Assembly (NCBI GenBank): GCA_964615335.1
Contig: CAZTMT010000015.1
Location: forward strand, 1-64,000
Source: HR10 sp964615335
Lineage (GTDB): Bacteria > Acidobacteriota > Blastocatellia > HR10
DNA length: 64,000 nt
Direction of reading: 5' to 3'
Shown: positions 41,660-51,605 of the stretch, piece after piece
Layout of the letters: each line of letters opens with the position of its first letter
Position numbering within the stretch: position 1 is the first letter of the stretch
The notes under the pieces: generated by a model
Told to the model about the DNA's origin: nothing
Seen by the model: the letters and a program-made list of their open reading frames with translations, nothing else
Databases searched by the model: none
Translations under genes and position numbers: made by a program

Positions 41660-42832
41660 TCACATGACCTGCAGGATCACGCACTTCAGATAATGCGTCT
41701 CCGGCATGGCGAGCAGGATCGGGTGATCGGCCGCTTGCGTCCGCCGTTCCAGGATGCGCACCTGGCGCCGGGCATCGGCTGCCGCCTCGCGCAGCATCGC
41801 CAGAAACATCTCTTCGCTCATATGGTAGGAGCAGCTGCAGGTCACCAGGACACCTTCCGGCCGCAAGAGCCGCAGAGCGCGCAGGTTGATCTCCTTGTAT
41901 CCCCGCAGGGCGTTCGGGACGGCGGCGCGACTCTTAGCGAAGGCCGGCGGATCCAGCACGATGAGGTCGAACGCTTCCCCCCGCCGATCCAGTTCGCGCA
42001 AGAAGTCGAAGAGGTTGGCCTCGACCACAGTGACCTGAGAGAACGCATTGGCCTCGGCGTTGCGCCGGGCCTGTCGGACGGCCTCCGCCGAGATGTCCAC
42101 CGCGAGCACGCTCTCCGCACAAGCAGCCAGATGCAGAGCGAACCCCCCGGCGTAGCAGAATCCGTCCAGGACGCGCCCTCGCGCGTAGCGGGCCGCCGCG
42201 CGATAGTTCTCTCGCTGATCCAGAAAGGCGCCCGTCTTCTGTCCGCCCAGCACATCCACTTCAAATCGGAGGCCATCGAGCGCGATCTCGACCCGTTCGG
42301 GGACCGTCCCGTAGAGCACCCCCTTTTGGAGAGGAAGCCCTTCGAGCGCTCTCACCTTCGCATCGTTGCGCTCGACGATGGCTCGCGGCGCATAGAGTTC
42401 CACAAGCAACTCCACCCAGAGGGGTTTCAATGCCTCCATCCCCTGCGAGAGCGTCTGCAGGACGAAGTACTCCCCATACCGATCAATGATGAGCGAAGGC
42501 AGCAGGTCGCTCTCGGCGAAGACGAGCCGATAGGCATTCGTTTCTCCGATGACGCGCTGGCGGAAGGCGGCCGCGCGCACGAGCCGCTCGCGCCAGAAGG
42601 CGCGCCCGATCTCCACATCCGGCTCGGCGATCCATCGGAGCGCGATCTGCGAGCGGTCGCTATAGAGGGCCCAGCCCAGGCGCCGGCTCCGCGTGTCGGT
42701 CACGGCGACGACATCTCCCCCGCGCGCTCCCCCTGTGTCCACAAGATCAGTGGCGTAGACCCAGAGGTGCCCAGCCTGAAGGCGAGCGGCCCCGCGCGCC
42801 GTGATCGTGACCGTCCTCGTTGACGCCTCCAC
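41660..42832 (-). CDS. rlmI: RlmI-like 23S rRNA (cytosine-C5) methyltransferase
   Basis: 390 residues. PUA-type N-terminal domain (GHLWVYATDLVDTGGARGGDVVAVTDT), an EEHEIN-like middle domain, then a SAM methyltransferase: GRVLDGFCYAGGFALHLAACAESVLAVDIS, and the catalytic motifs FDLIVLDPPAFAKSR and VLVTCSCSYHMSEEMF. The pattern fits the RlmI/RlmK family. The start is GTG at 42832, 21 bases from the divergently transcribed folK. Confidence 0.88.
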   Translation of the reverse strand: MEASTRTVTITARGAARLQAGHLWVYATDLVDTGGARGGDVVAVTDTRSRRLGWALYSDRSQIALRWIAEPDVEIGRAFWRERLVRAAAFRQRVIGETNAYRLVFAESDLLPSLIIDRYGEYFVLQTLSQGMEALKPLWVELLVELYAPRAIVERNDAKVRALEGLPLQKGVLYGTVPERVEIALDGLRFEVDVLGGQKTGAFLDQRENYRAAARYARGRVLDGFCYAGGFALHLAACAESVLAVDISAEAVRQARRNAEANAFSQVTVVEANLFDFLRELDRRGEAFDLIVLDPPAFAKSRAAVPNALRGYKEINLRALRLLRPEGVLVTCSCSYHMSEEMFLAMLREAAADARRQVRILERRTQAADHPILLAMPETHYLKCVILQVM

Positions 42833-42853
42833 GGACTCGATCTACACTCCTTC

Positions 42854-43393
42854 ATGCGATCTCCGTACAGCTCAAGAGATGCCGTGAGTGAGCATATCGC
42901 AACGCTGGGACTCGGATCAAATCTGGGCGATCGAGAGGCCCATCTGAGCCGCGCCAGAACACGGTTGGCCCAGCATGGGATCCTGGACCGCTGCTCTTCG
43001 ATCTATGAGACCGAGCCCGTGGAGGTTCAGGACCAACCGCGCTTTCTCAATCAGGTCGTCCAGTTGCGCACGGCTCTTGATCCCCTTTCTTTGCTCCGCG
43101 CCTGTCAGCAGATCGAACGCGAGCTGGGCCGCGAGCGCTTCATTCCGAAAGGTCCCCGCACGATTGATCTGGATCTTCTGCTCTACGACGAGGAGATCCT
43201 CGCGCTTGAGGTCGAAGGGCTCTCGCTTGTCCTGCCCCATCCGCGCCTGCATCTGAGGCGTTTCGTCCTCGTCCCTCTGTGCGAGATCTCCCCCGAGGGT
43301 CGGCATCCCGTTCTGGGAAAAACCTTCGCCGAACTGCTCGGGGAACTCTCCGACTCGGCCGAAGTCATCCTCTTTCGATACGCGCCTCGGTGA
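42854..43393 (+). CDS. folK: 2-amino-4-hydroxy-6-hydroxymethyldihydropteridine pyrophosphokinase
   Basis: 179 residues. Folate pathway kinase. ATLGLGSNLGDREAHL, VQDQPRFLNQVVQLRT and RFIPKGPRTIDLDLLLYDEEIL (metal-binding DLDLL) are all conserved, as is the HPRLHLRRFVLVPLCEI segment. A later in-frame GTG (42886, GTG AGT GAG CAT) could be the true start because the first 11 residues are not conserved. Confidence 0.92.
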   Translation: MRSPYSSRDAVSEHIATLGLGSNLGDREAHLSRARTRLAQHGILDRCSSIYETEPVEVQDQPRFLNQVVQLRTALDPLSLLRACQQIERELGRERFIPKGPRTIDLDLLLYDEEILALEVEGLSLVLPHPRLHLRRFVLVPLCEISPEGRHPVLGKTFAELLGELSDSAEVILFRYAPR

Positions 43394-43435
43394 CGCACTC
43401 GGGCCGGCCCTTGCGCCCGCGTGAGCTGCCGGCTC

Positions 43436-43813
43436 TTAATGATCCGGTGTGTGAGAAGCCATAAGCAGCGCCTCTACCGGCACCAGTCGGCGAGCCACCG
43501 GATCGGGCGCTAAGGAGAACTGCTCCAGCGTCACCGCTCCCAAGAGAGCCTCAGAGGCGGGATCGCCGAAGATCACCACCGTCGTGCGTCGGGCCCCATC
43601 AATCTCCACAACGACTTCACATCCATCCCGCTCAATAATGCTCCCATTGGCGAGCCGGAGCCGCTGGCGGAAGGAGGGCGTGTGTCCCAGGTCTTCCAAC
43701 ACAGACCGTGGTACCCATGTATACGTGGCGCCCGTATCTACCAGAGCCTCTATCCGATGGCTCCGAGTCCCGTCTGAACTGTAGAGGACAATCGGATAGC
43801 GAAACGTCCCCAT
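43436..43813 (-). CDS. Retropepsin-like (clan AA) aspartic protease family protein
   Basis: 125 residues. EALVDTGATYTWVPRSVLEDLG carries the DTGA active-site motif of bacterial retropepsin-like proteins, and DPASEALLGAVTLEQF corresponds to the hydrophobic-hydrophobic-Gly strand. A single-domain protein that would act as a dimer. Related small proteins are widespread, often next to ribbon-helix-helix antitoxin-like genes, but none is seen here. Confidence 0.75.
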   Translation of the reverse strand: MGTFRYPIVLYSSDGTRSHRIEALVDTGATYTWVPRSVLEDLGHTPSFRQRLRLANGSIIERDGCEVVVEIDGARRTTVVIFGDPASEALLGAVTLEQFSLAPDPVARRLVPVEALLMASHTPDH

Positions 43814-43974
43814 ACCATTTCGAGACTACCAGAACAGCCCCCCTGCGGCAAGCTGAGCCGCCGATAGCCACAAGAAGATGAGAGATGCGGGAGCGTCGAG
43901 CATATGGGCCTTCGCTTCTTCCTTCTTGCTGCACGGCTGACCGTCCAGCAGGCTATGGCCTCATCAAGGCAATC

Positions 43975-44003
43975 TTTACAAGCCTCAAGTGACGCGCTAT
44001 CAT
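43975..44003 (+). promoter_or_regulatory. Sigma70-like promoter of the TonB-dependent receptor gene
   Basis: TTTACA (43975-43980) and TATCAT (43998-44003) are 17 bases apart. The in-frame ATG at 43989 lies inside this promoter, supporting ATG 44049 as the real start. Confidence 0.65.
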
Positions 44004-44048
44004 GGGGACAACTTCAGCAAAAAGAGGCTACGACGTGGGAGGTGGAGT

Positions 44049-47000
44049 ATGACCAAGTTTACCACACGGAGGGAGCTGATACCTCGACCTGTGACATCAG
44101 CGATCGGAGCGCTGATCGCGGGACTTGTGCTTTTGGTGGGGGTATCTCCGGCGGGCTCTTCTCTCGCTCATGGCCTCATGATATGGGCTGATGATCTGGA
44201 CCACGCAGTGCTGGAAGGGCTCGTCCTGGATCCGAAAGAGGCGGCCATCCCCGGAGCGAAGATCACGCTTGTGGAGCGACAGACGGGAATTCGCCGAACG
44301 ACGGTGAGTGACGAACGAGGGTGGTATCGAATCGTGAGGCTCGCGCCGGGGATCTATCGGCTGCGCGTGGATGCTCCGGGATTTTCCCCTCTGGAGCACG
44401 CTGAGCTGCACCTGAAGGCCGGACAGACGCTGCGACAGGATGTGCGTCTTCAACCGGGAAGTCTCGTCGAAGTCATCACAATCTCGGGAGGGGAAACGCC
44501 TCCCCTGGATCCGACGCGCACGGTCGTCGGCCTGAGCCTCGAAAGCGAGGAGATCGAACGCCTCCCTCTCTATGGCCGCAATCCCCTGGATCTCGTTTTC
44601 CTCTTTGCGAGCGTCCAAGCCGAACCTTTCGAAGTGCGCGATCTCGGTGATCCGGCAACGCGCGATTCCGTTCCTCTGCCTCCGCAGGAAGCGGGGATCT
44701 TCTCCCTCTCGGGCGGGCGTGCGTACTCGAACAACATCACGCTGGACGGATTCGACAACAACGATGACCGCACGGCGCGCGAGCGGACGATCCCGAGCCT
44801 GGAGTCCGTGGCCGAGGTACAGATCATCGCCCATCAATTTTCGGCCGAGTATGGACGCGCGTCCGGAGGCCGCGTGAACTTTTTCACACACCGTGGGGGA
44901 AATCGGTTTCGCGGGGCACTCTTCGGCGAGTTTCAGGACGAGAGTCTGAATGCCAACAGCTTCTTTCGCAACGCGCGCGGTCAGAAGCGCCTGCCTTTCC
45001 AGCGGCGCGCCTATGGAGGTCGGCTCGGCGGCCCGATTCGGCGCGATCGTCTCTTCTTCTTCGGCGTCCTGGAGCGTCAGGACGAGCCGGATACGGATTC
45101 CATCATCGCCTTGCTTCCGGTGGATCCGCGAGCCAACCCGGCCTATCCCTTGCAGGAAGTGCCGACGGGCCGCCCCTTCGTGCGGGATGGGGTCACGGTC
45201 GCTCTTTTCGAAGAGGATGTGAATACAGCCGGCCAGCGCACCTACGTGAGCGGGCGGCTGGATGCGGCAGTGGGGACAACGCATCAGGTCATGTTCCGCT
45301 TCGATACAACGCACACGCGCCGGCTTCGCGTGCGCGATCAGGGAGCGACGCTCCGAGAAGGACTTTTCAACCGGTGGCGCGACTCAAGGGCCTATGCCGT
45401 TCAGGATACGTGGACGATCGGGACGCGATGGGTCAATCAATTTCGCTTCCAGTATTCCGCTCTGCTGCCCAGGGCGACACCGAGCGTCGTGCGGCCGGGT
45501 GTGATCGTGGGCAGCAGTCAGGGGTTGAGCTTACCCATAGCCAGTGGCTTCATCGCCGGTGCGGCCGGATTCCCCGAGACGCGCAGCGAACGGCGCTTTC
45601 AATGGGCCGATGTGCTCAGCGCACACTGGGGGCGCCACATGCTCAAGCTCGGCGCCGATCTCATGCATCTGCGCTCGGCGACGCGGCAGCTTCATCTTTT
45701 CTTCGGCTTCTACAACTTCCCGAGCTTTGGCGACTTCGTCGCCAGCACCCCGTCGCGTTACCGGCAGCGCCTGGGCCAGCCCGAGCAACCCATTCACAAT
45801 ACGATCGTGGGGTGTTTCCTTCAGGACGACTGGCGCCTTCGTCCGACGCTGACGCTCGGCCTGGGTCTGCGGTATGACCGCGAGACGCTGCTCGATCGGG
45901 ACAAAAACAATGTCGGTCCCCGCGTGGCTCTGGCCTGGGATCCTCTGGGGAGCGGGAAGACGGTGATCCGGGGTGGTTTTGGCGTCTTCTACAACCGTGT
46001 GCTCTTGCGCACGATCGAAGACTTCGCCGTACAGTCGCAGCTTTTCGAAATTGATTTGGGGAGCGGTCCTGGTTCGACCGGAAGCCTCGAGGAGCTGCGG
46101 CGCATCGGGGGCTTTCCCCACATTTTCCCTAACGATCCGACGCATCCGCTGGTGCGCGATCTCATCCGTCCGATTCTCACCACGCGAAGTCTCGCCCCCG
46201 ATCTTCGCATCCCGTACAGCCTGCAAAGCAGCCTGGGGATCGAACGCGAACTGGGGCGCGCGCTGGCGCTCGAAGTGAGCTACGTCTTCCATCGGACGCT
46301 CAAACTCTGGCGGGATCGCAACGTGAACGCGCCCGTGCCTCCGCCGGGTGGACTGGCGGCCTTTCTGCTCAATCCGCCCGAAGGTTTTCCCGGCGTCGTG
46401 AGGGCTCCCGATGGCCGGACGGCCTTCGATAACAGCGCGCGACAGATCGCCGATGTGGGAATTCGCCTCATCCGGTTCGATGAGAGCACAACGCGCGCGC
46501 GCGATGTCGGCCGAGGCGCCGATCGCATCCGCATCTACGGCTTGAACGCTCTGGGGGGAGGAGCGCCGACGACCGATCCCGTGCTCGCGGCCTTGAACGC
46601 GGTGCGCTTCTTGCGGCCTCATCCCGAACTGGGGGAGATCGAGCAATTGCAATCGGACGGCCAGGCGACGTATCACGGCTTGCAGGTGATCCTCACCGCG
46701 CGCTGGGTGGCGGGCTTGCGCTTCCGCGCCTCCTACACGCTCTCCAAGCTCATTGATCTTGTGGATGTGAACACAAGCTCTCCGCAAGACGAGTTCAACT
46801 TCTTTTTGGATCGGGGCCTGGGCCGAACGGATGAGCGCCACCGATTCGTCTTGAGCGGTGCGCTGACGTTGCCCCAGGTGCTGGGGGGATGGGAGCTGAT
46901 CCCTCTGGTGACGTTCTCTTCGGGCCGCCCCTTCAACATCACGACGAATGCTCAGGACCGCAATCTGAATGATACGCTGACGGATCGGCCGCATTTTCTC

Positions 47001-47351
47001 GGGCGCGGCCCCATTGGCTGGGTACGACCCGGCGACACGGCGCGCTCGGAGGCAATGGCGGCGCTCTTTCTCTTCCCCACGATTGGAACTCAGGGGACGC
47101 TCGGGCGAAATGTGGGGCGAGGCCCAGGGACGCGCCGCGTGGATGTGCGTCTGAGCCGGACCTTTCGCTGGGGGGAACGTCTTCATCTCCGCCCCTGGGT
47201 GGACGTGTACAATCTCCTCAACACGCCGAACTTCCTCATGGCTGGCTTCTACGGACCGCTTGACGAACGGGCGGGCGCGTCGGTCTTCCTGCAGCCGCGC
47301 GCGACGCGCCGTCCGCGCACGATCGCACTGGGCCTGCGCCTGGAGTTTTGA
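44049..47351 (+). CDS. TonB-dependent receptor with carboxypeptidase-regulatory-like N-terminus (Oar-like)
   Basis: 1100 residues. A basic N-terminus and signal helix (AIGALIAGLVLLVGVSPAGSS), a CarboxypepD_reg domain (VLEGLVLDPKEAAIPGAKITLV, then GIYRLRVDAPGF), a plug domain (SGGRAYSNNITLDGFDNNDD and EYGRASGGRVNFFTHRGGNRF) and a C-terminal 22-strand type barrel ending in an aromatic-terminated strand (RTIALGLRLEF). ATG 44049 has GGGAGGTGGAG upstream. Such Oar-type receptors are strongly expanded in Acidobacteriota. Substrate unknown. Confidence 0.9.
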   Translation: MTKFTTRRELIPRPVTSAIGALIAGLVLLVGVSPAGSSLAHGLMIWADDLDHAVLEGLVLDPKEAAIPGAKITLVERQTGIRRTTVSDERGWYRIVRLAPGIYRLRVDAPGFSPLEHAELHLKAGQTLRQDVRLQPGSLVEVITISGGETPPLDPTRTVVGLSLESEEIERLPLYGRNPLDLVFLFASVQAEPFEVRDLGDPATRDSVPLPPQEAGIFSLSGGRAYSNNITLDGFDNNDDRTARERTIPSLESVAEVQIIAHQFSAEYGRASGGRVNFFTHRGGNRFRGALFGEFQDESLNANSFFRNARGQKRLPFQRRAYGGRLGGPIRRDRLFFFGVLERQDEPDTDSIIALLPVDPRANPAYPLQEVPTGRPFVRDGVTVALFEEDVNTAGQRTYVSGRLDAAVGTTHQVMFRFDTTHTRRLRVRDQGATLREGLFNRWRDSRAYAVQDTWTIGTRWVNQFRFQYSALLPRATPSVVRPGVIVGSSQGLSLPIASGFIAGAAGFPETRSERRFQWADVLSAHWGRHMLKLGADLMHLRSATRQLHLFFGFYNFPSFGDFVASTPSRYRQRLGQPEQPIHNTIVGCFLQDDWRLRPTLTLGLGLRYDRETLLDRDKNNVGPRVALAWDPLGSGKTVIRGGFGVFYNRVLLRTIEDFAVQSQLFEIDLGSGPGSTGSLEELRRIGGFPHIFPNDPTHPLVRDLIRPILTTRSLAPDLRIPYSLQSSLGIERELGRALALEVSYVFHRTLKLWRDRNVNAPVPPPGGLAAFLLNPPEGFPGVVRAPDGRTAFDNSARQIADVGIRLIRFDESTTRARDVGRGADRIRIYGLNALGGGAPTTDPVLAALNAVRFLRPHPELGEIEQLQSDGQATYHGLQVILTARWVAGLRFRASYTLSKLIDLVDVNTSSPQDEFNFFLDRGLGRTDERHRFVLSGALTLPQVLGGWELIPLVTFSSGRPFNITTNAQDRNLNDTLTDRPHFLGRGPIGWVRPGDTARSEAMAALFLFPTIGTQGTLGRNVGRGPGTRRVDVRLSRTFRWGERLHLRPWVDVYNLLNTPNFLMAGFYGPLDERAGASVFLQPRATRRPRTIALGLRLEF

Positions 47352-47425
47352 AACACCAGAGAGCGCGCGCATTCCCGATCGCGAAGGTTGCCCCCCGAGA
47401 GCCCAGGTGATACGCTTGAAAGAGC

Positions 47426-49126
47426 ATGGCGCGGATCGGAGAGAGCTATTGCTGGATGATCGCCGGGGATCCGACCGTCTGCCCGTATTTGCACCCCGAT
47501 GAGGGGCATCTGCTTCTGGATGTGCGGCGGCGGAATCGGGAGAAGTGCCTCGGATGCGAAGAGCTGCGCCGAGATTTGGCCCTGCTGCAGCGCAGCGAGA
47601 GTGCGCTCCTGCAGGCAATGGCGAGGATCGTGGAAGAGGCCCTGAATCGGTGCCATCCGCTCCTGCGAACGCTTCACCTCAAGGAGGAGCTTCTGGACAC
47701 TCTGCGGCATCTCTCGCACAGTCTGCGCCTGGCACTGGATCCGAACGAGATCCTCTACAAGGGGCTTGTCGCGTTCACCGCCGGCGGCAGTCTCGGGTTC
47801 AATCGCGGTCTGGCCCTCTTGATCGAAGGGGAAGAGCTGCGCGGCTATTTCGCTCTGGGCCCGCGCGACGGGGAGGAGGCCGCGCGCATCTGGCAGGAGG
47901 TGACTGAACGCGGGGCGACTCTGGCCGATCTCTTGCAGTACTCGCCGGAAGCTTTCGCCCGAGAACGGGAGAAGTTCCGCCCCTGGCTGGAAGGATTCCG
48001 CTTCGCGCTCTCGGATCCCCCTTTCCGCGAAGCTTTCGCGCGCCCTCTCCCTCAGGCGCCAGAGGCGGGAAGAGTGCTCGAGATCGGTCCTGACGCGGAA
48101 CTTCCGCCCGCGTTGCGCGCCTTCTATCAGGAGATGACCTTCTGGGTCGTTCCGCTGGTCTCGCATGAGGAGCGTCCTCTGGGAGCCCTGCTGCTCGATA
48201 ACTTCCTGACAAGCCGCCCGATCGCCGACGAGGACCGGCTCGCGATGGAGCTGTTCGCTCTGGAGATCGCCGTCGCCCTGGAACGCGGTCTCGCTTACGC
48301 CGAGCTGCGCGAGAAGGTGGAGATGCTCCAGCAAGCCCATCGTCGAATTCAGGAGCATCAACAAACGATCCTTCGCCTTCGAGAAGAAGCGGCCGTTGCC
48401 GAGCTGCTCTTTCAGCTCACGCATACGATCAAGAATCCGGTCGTCGCCATCGGGGGACTCGCCCGATACCTCTCGACCAAGCTCGATAAGCAGTCTCCTT
48501 ATTGTAAGTTCGCCGACGCCATCGCTCAGGAAGCCTCCCGCCTGGAAGAGATGGTGCAGGATTTCGTGCGCTTCGCCGCCGCCCGATACGCGACCGAGCG
48601 CCATCGGGTGAATGTCAACGAGATCATCGAGCTTCTGGCCCACGAAAAGAAGAAGGCCGTGCAACACAAGGCGCCTATCCGATGGCATGTGAATTTGACC
48701 TCTGTGCCCCCCGTGCTCATCAATGAGCGGCAGCTCTATACCTGCCTGGAGAACATCGTGAACAACGCCCTGGAGGCCATGAGCGAAGGGGGGGATCTCT
48801 TCATCGAGAGCCGGCATGCGAACGATATGGTGGTGATCTCGGTGAGGGATACAGGACCCGGCCTCGCGGAGGAGGCCGCGCGCAATCTCTTCAAACCCTT
48901 TTTCACAACGAAGCCCACAGGGAGCGGACTGGGCCTCTACACGTCCAAGCAGATCGTCGAAAGCTGGGGAGGAGAGTTGGTTCTTCTCGGCCATGCGGGC
49001 CAAGGCTGCGAGGTCATCATCCGTCTCCCCATCTCTTCTCCCCTGATCGAAACGCCTTCGGCGGAACCGGCGCAGAGGGCGGATGCGGAAGGAAGGACTT
49101 ATGGCGAAGATCCTGATCGTGGATGA
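47426..49126 (+). CDS. Sensor histidine kinase with Cys-motif N-terminus and GAF-like region
   Basis: 566 residues, no transmembrane segment. The first 55 residues contain CWMIAGDPTVCPY and REKCLGCEELRRD, a Cys set that could bind metal. A coiled coil and GAF-like sensor region (about 85-300) precede the dimerisation helix with phosphoacceptor His333 in LTHTIKNPVVAIGGLARYL. The ATPase domain has NIVNNALEAM (N-box), RDTGPGL (G1) and GSGLGLYTSKQIVES (G2). The stop overlaps the response regulator gene, its likely partner, by 26 bases. Confidence 0.9.
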   Translation: MARIGESYCWMIAGDPTVCPYLHPDEGHLLLDVRRRNREKCLGCEELRRDLALLQRSESALLQAMARIVEEALNRCHPLLRTLHLKEELLDTLRHLSHSLRLALDPNEILYKGLVAFTAGGSLGFNRGLALLIEGEELRGYFALGPRDGEEAARIWQEVTERGATLADLLQYSPEAFAREREKFRPWLEGFRFALSDPPFREAFARPLPQAPEAGRVLEIGPDAELPPALRAFYQEMTFWVVPLVSHEERPLGALLLDNFLTSRPIADEDRLAMELFALEIAVALERGLAYAELREKVEMLQQAHRRIQEHQQTILRLREEAAVAELLFQLTHTIKNPVVAIGGLARYLSTKLDKQSPYCKFADAIAQEASRLEEMVQDFVRFAAARYATERHRVNVNEIIELLAHEKKKAVQHKAPIRWHVNLTSVPPVLINERQLYTCLENIVNNALEAMSEGGDLFIESRHANDMVVISVRDTGPGLAEEAARNLFKPFFTTKPTGSGLGLYTSKQIVESWGGELVLLGHAGQGCEVIIRLPISSPLIETPSAEPAQRADAEGRTYGEDPDRG

Positions 49127-49481
49127 TGAGCCGAACATCCGGCTTTTCTACGCGACTGTGCTTGCGGAGGAAGGACATCAGGTCGTCGAAGCCGGGGATG
49201 GGCGCGAGATGTTCGCTGCCCTGGAGCGCGAGCCTTTCGATCTGGTGATCCTCGACATTCGCCTGAAGGCGGAGAATGGTCTTGACCTCCTTCAGAATCT
49301 CGTCGCGCGATACCCGCAGATTCCGGTCATCCTGTGCTCGGCCTACGTGTCTTTTCAGGATGATTACACATCCTGGCTCGCCCGGAGCTACTGTGTGAAG
49401 TCCGGAGATCCGCAGGTGCTCCTCCAGGAGGTGCAGCGCGTCCTCTCCGAGCGCGCGACTGGGCGAGATTCCGACTCCTGA
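49101..49481 (+). CDS. Single-domain response regulator
   Basis: 126 residues, receiver domain only. Acidic pair Asp8-Asp9, phosphoacceptor Asp52 in LVILDIRLKAENGLDLL, and the late Lys in YCVKSGD. ATG 49101 lies inside the 3' end of the kinase gene, arguing for translational coupling. With no output domain, it probably acts by protein interaction or in a phosphorelay. The next gene starts 22 bases downstream. Confidence 0.92.
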   Translation: MAKILIVDDEPNIRLFYATVLAEEGHQVVEAGDGREMFAALEREPFDLVILDIRLKAENGLDLLQNLVARYPQIPVILCSAYVSFQDDYTSWLARSYCVKSGDPQVLLQEVQRVLSERATGRDSDS

Positions 49482-49503
49482 AGACCGGGCGCTCCCGCTG
49501 CGT

Positions 49504-51585
49504 ATGAAGCTGCTTCTGCTCTGGCATCTGCACCAGCCGATGTACAAGGATTACCGGACGGGGCACTACAGGCTCCCCTGGACCTACCTGCACGCGATGA
49601 AGGACTACTACGAGATGGCATGGCTCGTGAGCCCGTATGAGCGTCTCCGGGTGACGTTCAACCTCACTCCCTGCCTGATCGAGAGTCTCGAAGATTACGC
49701 GAGCGGTCGCGCCGAAGACCCTTTTCTCCTCCATTTTCAGAAGGCCCCGGAAGTGATGGACTCGGGCGAACGCGCCTTCCTGATCGAGAATTTCTTCCTC
49801 GCTCCCGCGCGAGCGATCGCGGCGCACCCGCGCTCTCGGGAACTCTGGGCCATGAGGAACGAGGGGCGTCAGTTCACCGCTCAGGATCTGCGCGATCTCC
49901 AGGTTCTCTTTCACCTGCACTGGCTCGGCGAGAGCTGGAAACGCACGCATCCGGAAGTTCGCGCGCTTCTGCAGAAGGGGCGCGACTATCGGGAAGACGA
50001 CAAACGGCTTCTTCAGGAGGTGATGCAGCGGATCTTCCGCGCGACGCTTCCGCTCTATCGGACGCTTTGGGAGAGAGGACGCATCGAGCTTTCGACGACG
50101 CCGTACTATCATCCCATCTTGCCGCTTCTGTGCGATGTGGAGATCGCGCGGCAGGCGACGCCGGGGATTCGCCTGGATGATCTGCGCTTTCGCTTCCCGG
50201 AGGACGCGCGCGAGCAGATCCGGCGCGCTCTGGAGATGTTCGAGGCCACCTTCGGGCGTCGCCCTCAAGGCCTGTGGCCCGCCGAAGGAGCCCTGAGCGA
50301 GGAGGCCCTCGAACTTCTTCTGGATGCAGGCCTCACCTGGACGGCCAGCGACGATGCCGTTCTCTACCGGAGTCTTCCTCCGGAGGCGCGGTCCGAAGGC
50401 GCGCATCTTCGCCCCTATCGCTTCGCGCGCCAGGGGCGGACGATCGCGCTCTTTTTCCGCGATCATCAGTTGTCCGATCTGATTGGTTTCGCCTATCCTC
50501 AATGGCGAGAGGAGGACGCGGTGGAGGATTTCCTCGGCCGGCTCAGGGCGATCCACGCGCGCGATCCGAACGCGTGGGTTTCGGTCATCCTCGATGGCGA
50601 AAACCCGTGGGAGCATTATCCGGCCAACGGATATGATTTCCTCACGCGCCTCTATCGCCGCCTGGAACAAGAGGCGTGGATTGAGACGCTCACTCCGAGT
50701 CAGGCCCTGGCGCGCGTGCCCGCGGGCGCTGAGGGCTCGCGGACGCTCCCGGAACTGCGTCATCTGCACCCGGGCTCGTGGATTGATGCGAGCTTCACGA
50801 CTTGGATCGGAGACGAAGAGAAGAACACGGCCTGGCGATATCTGGAACGCGCGCGCCGGCGATGGGAGGCCACGGCCGCATCAGGAGCGGCGCCCTCAGA
50901 GCGCGCTTCTTCCGCGATCGCCCGACGCTCGCTTCTGGCGGCTGAGGGGAGCGACTGGTTCTGGTGGTTCGGCGAACCGCACCAGAGCCCACAGGACCCG
51001 ATCTTCGATGAGATCTTCCGCCGACATCTGGCCAATGTGTATGCGGGCCTCGGACTGGATCCCCCCTCTTATCTGGAGACGCCCATTCGCACCGAGCGGA
51101 GCGCGATCCTGCGCGCGCCGGTGGCTTTCTTCCGCCCTATCCTCGACGGACGGGACACGCACTATTTCGAATGGGCTCCCGCCGGAATGCTTCACCTGCG
51201 CGCGCATGGAGCCATGCATCGGGCAGCCGGACAGTTGGTGGCGCTCTACTTCGGGTTCGATCACGAGCGCCTCTATCTTCGCCTCGATCTGCGAGAGAAA
51301 GCGAGTCATATCCTGCAGCGCGCGACGCTGTGGATTGAGATCTACACCCCCGGAGGCGAGTTCCGCACGTCGGTCTCAGCCGATCACGGCACGCCTTCGC
51401 TCGCCATCGCCGATGTGGTGGAGATGGCTTTCTCCTTGTCCGAGCTGAAGCTCGACTTCGGGGACAGCTTCGATCTCGTGCTCATCTTGAAGGAAGACGG
51501 TATCCTCGAACGGTATCCGCCCAGCGGGACCTTGCGCCTTCAGGTCCCCGGGCGCGAATTGGAGACAGAGAACTGGATGGTCTGA
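49504..51585 (+). CDS. Glycoside hydrolase family 57 protein
   Basis: 693 residues, no signal peptide. LLLLWHLHQPMYKDYRTG at the N-terminus is the GH57 region 1 (HxHQP). LHWLGESWKRTHP and YYHPILPLLCD (region 2-like) follow. The presumed nucleophile is Glu261 in GLWPAEGALSEEALELL; VILDGENPWEHYPANG contains the acid/base Asp candidate. The last 200 residues are an extra beta-rich domain. Family members are amylases, amylopullulanases or branching enzymes, so an intracellular alpha-glucan role is likely. Operon with galT and an amidohydrolase gene. Confidence 0.9.
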   Translation: MKLLLLWHLHQPMYKDYRTGHYRLPWTYLHAMKDYYEMAWLVSPYERLRVTFNLTPCLIESLEDYASGRAEDPFLLHFQKAPEVMDSGERAFLIENFFLAPARAIAAHPRSRELWAMRNEGRQFTAQDLRDLQVLFHLHWLGESWKRTHPEVRALLQKGRDYREDDKRLLQEVMQRIFRATLPLYRTLWERGRIELSTTPYYHPILPLLCDVEIARQATPGIRLDDLRFRFPEDAREQIRRALEMFEATFGRRPQGLWPAEGALSEEALELLLDAGLTWTASDDAVLYRSLPPEARSEGAHLRPYRFARQGRTIALFFRDHQLSDLIGFAYPQWREEDAVEDFLGRLRAIHARDPNAWVSVILDGENPWEHYPANGYDFLTRLYRRLEQEAWIETLTPSQALARVPAGAEGSRTLPELRHLHPGSWIDASFTTWIGDEEKNTAWRYLERARRRWEATAASGAAPSERASSAIARRSLLAAEGSDWFWWFGEPHQSPQDPIFDEIFRRHLANVYAGLGLDPPSYLETPIRTERSAILRAPVAFFRPILDGRDTHYFEWAPAGMLHLRAHGAMHRAAGQLVALYFGFDHERLYLRLDLREKASHILQRATLWIEIYTPGGEFRTSVSADHGTPSLAIADVVEMAFSLSELKLDFGDSFDLVLILKEDGILERYPPSGTLRLQVPGRELETENWMV

Positions 51586-51605
51586 ATCGGAGGAGGAACA
51601 GCGCG

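Noticed and set aside
43989..44048. Upstream ATG extension of the TonB-dependent receptor
   Set aside because: It lies within the promoter (TTTACA-17-TATCAT), and the strong GGGAGGTGGAG favours ATG 44049.
45531..47618. 695-codon minus-strand frame opposite the TonB receptor
   Set aside because: Shadow frame; the plus strand carries a complete receptor with plug and barrel.
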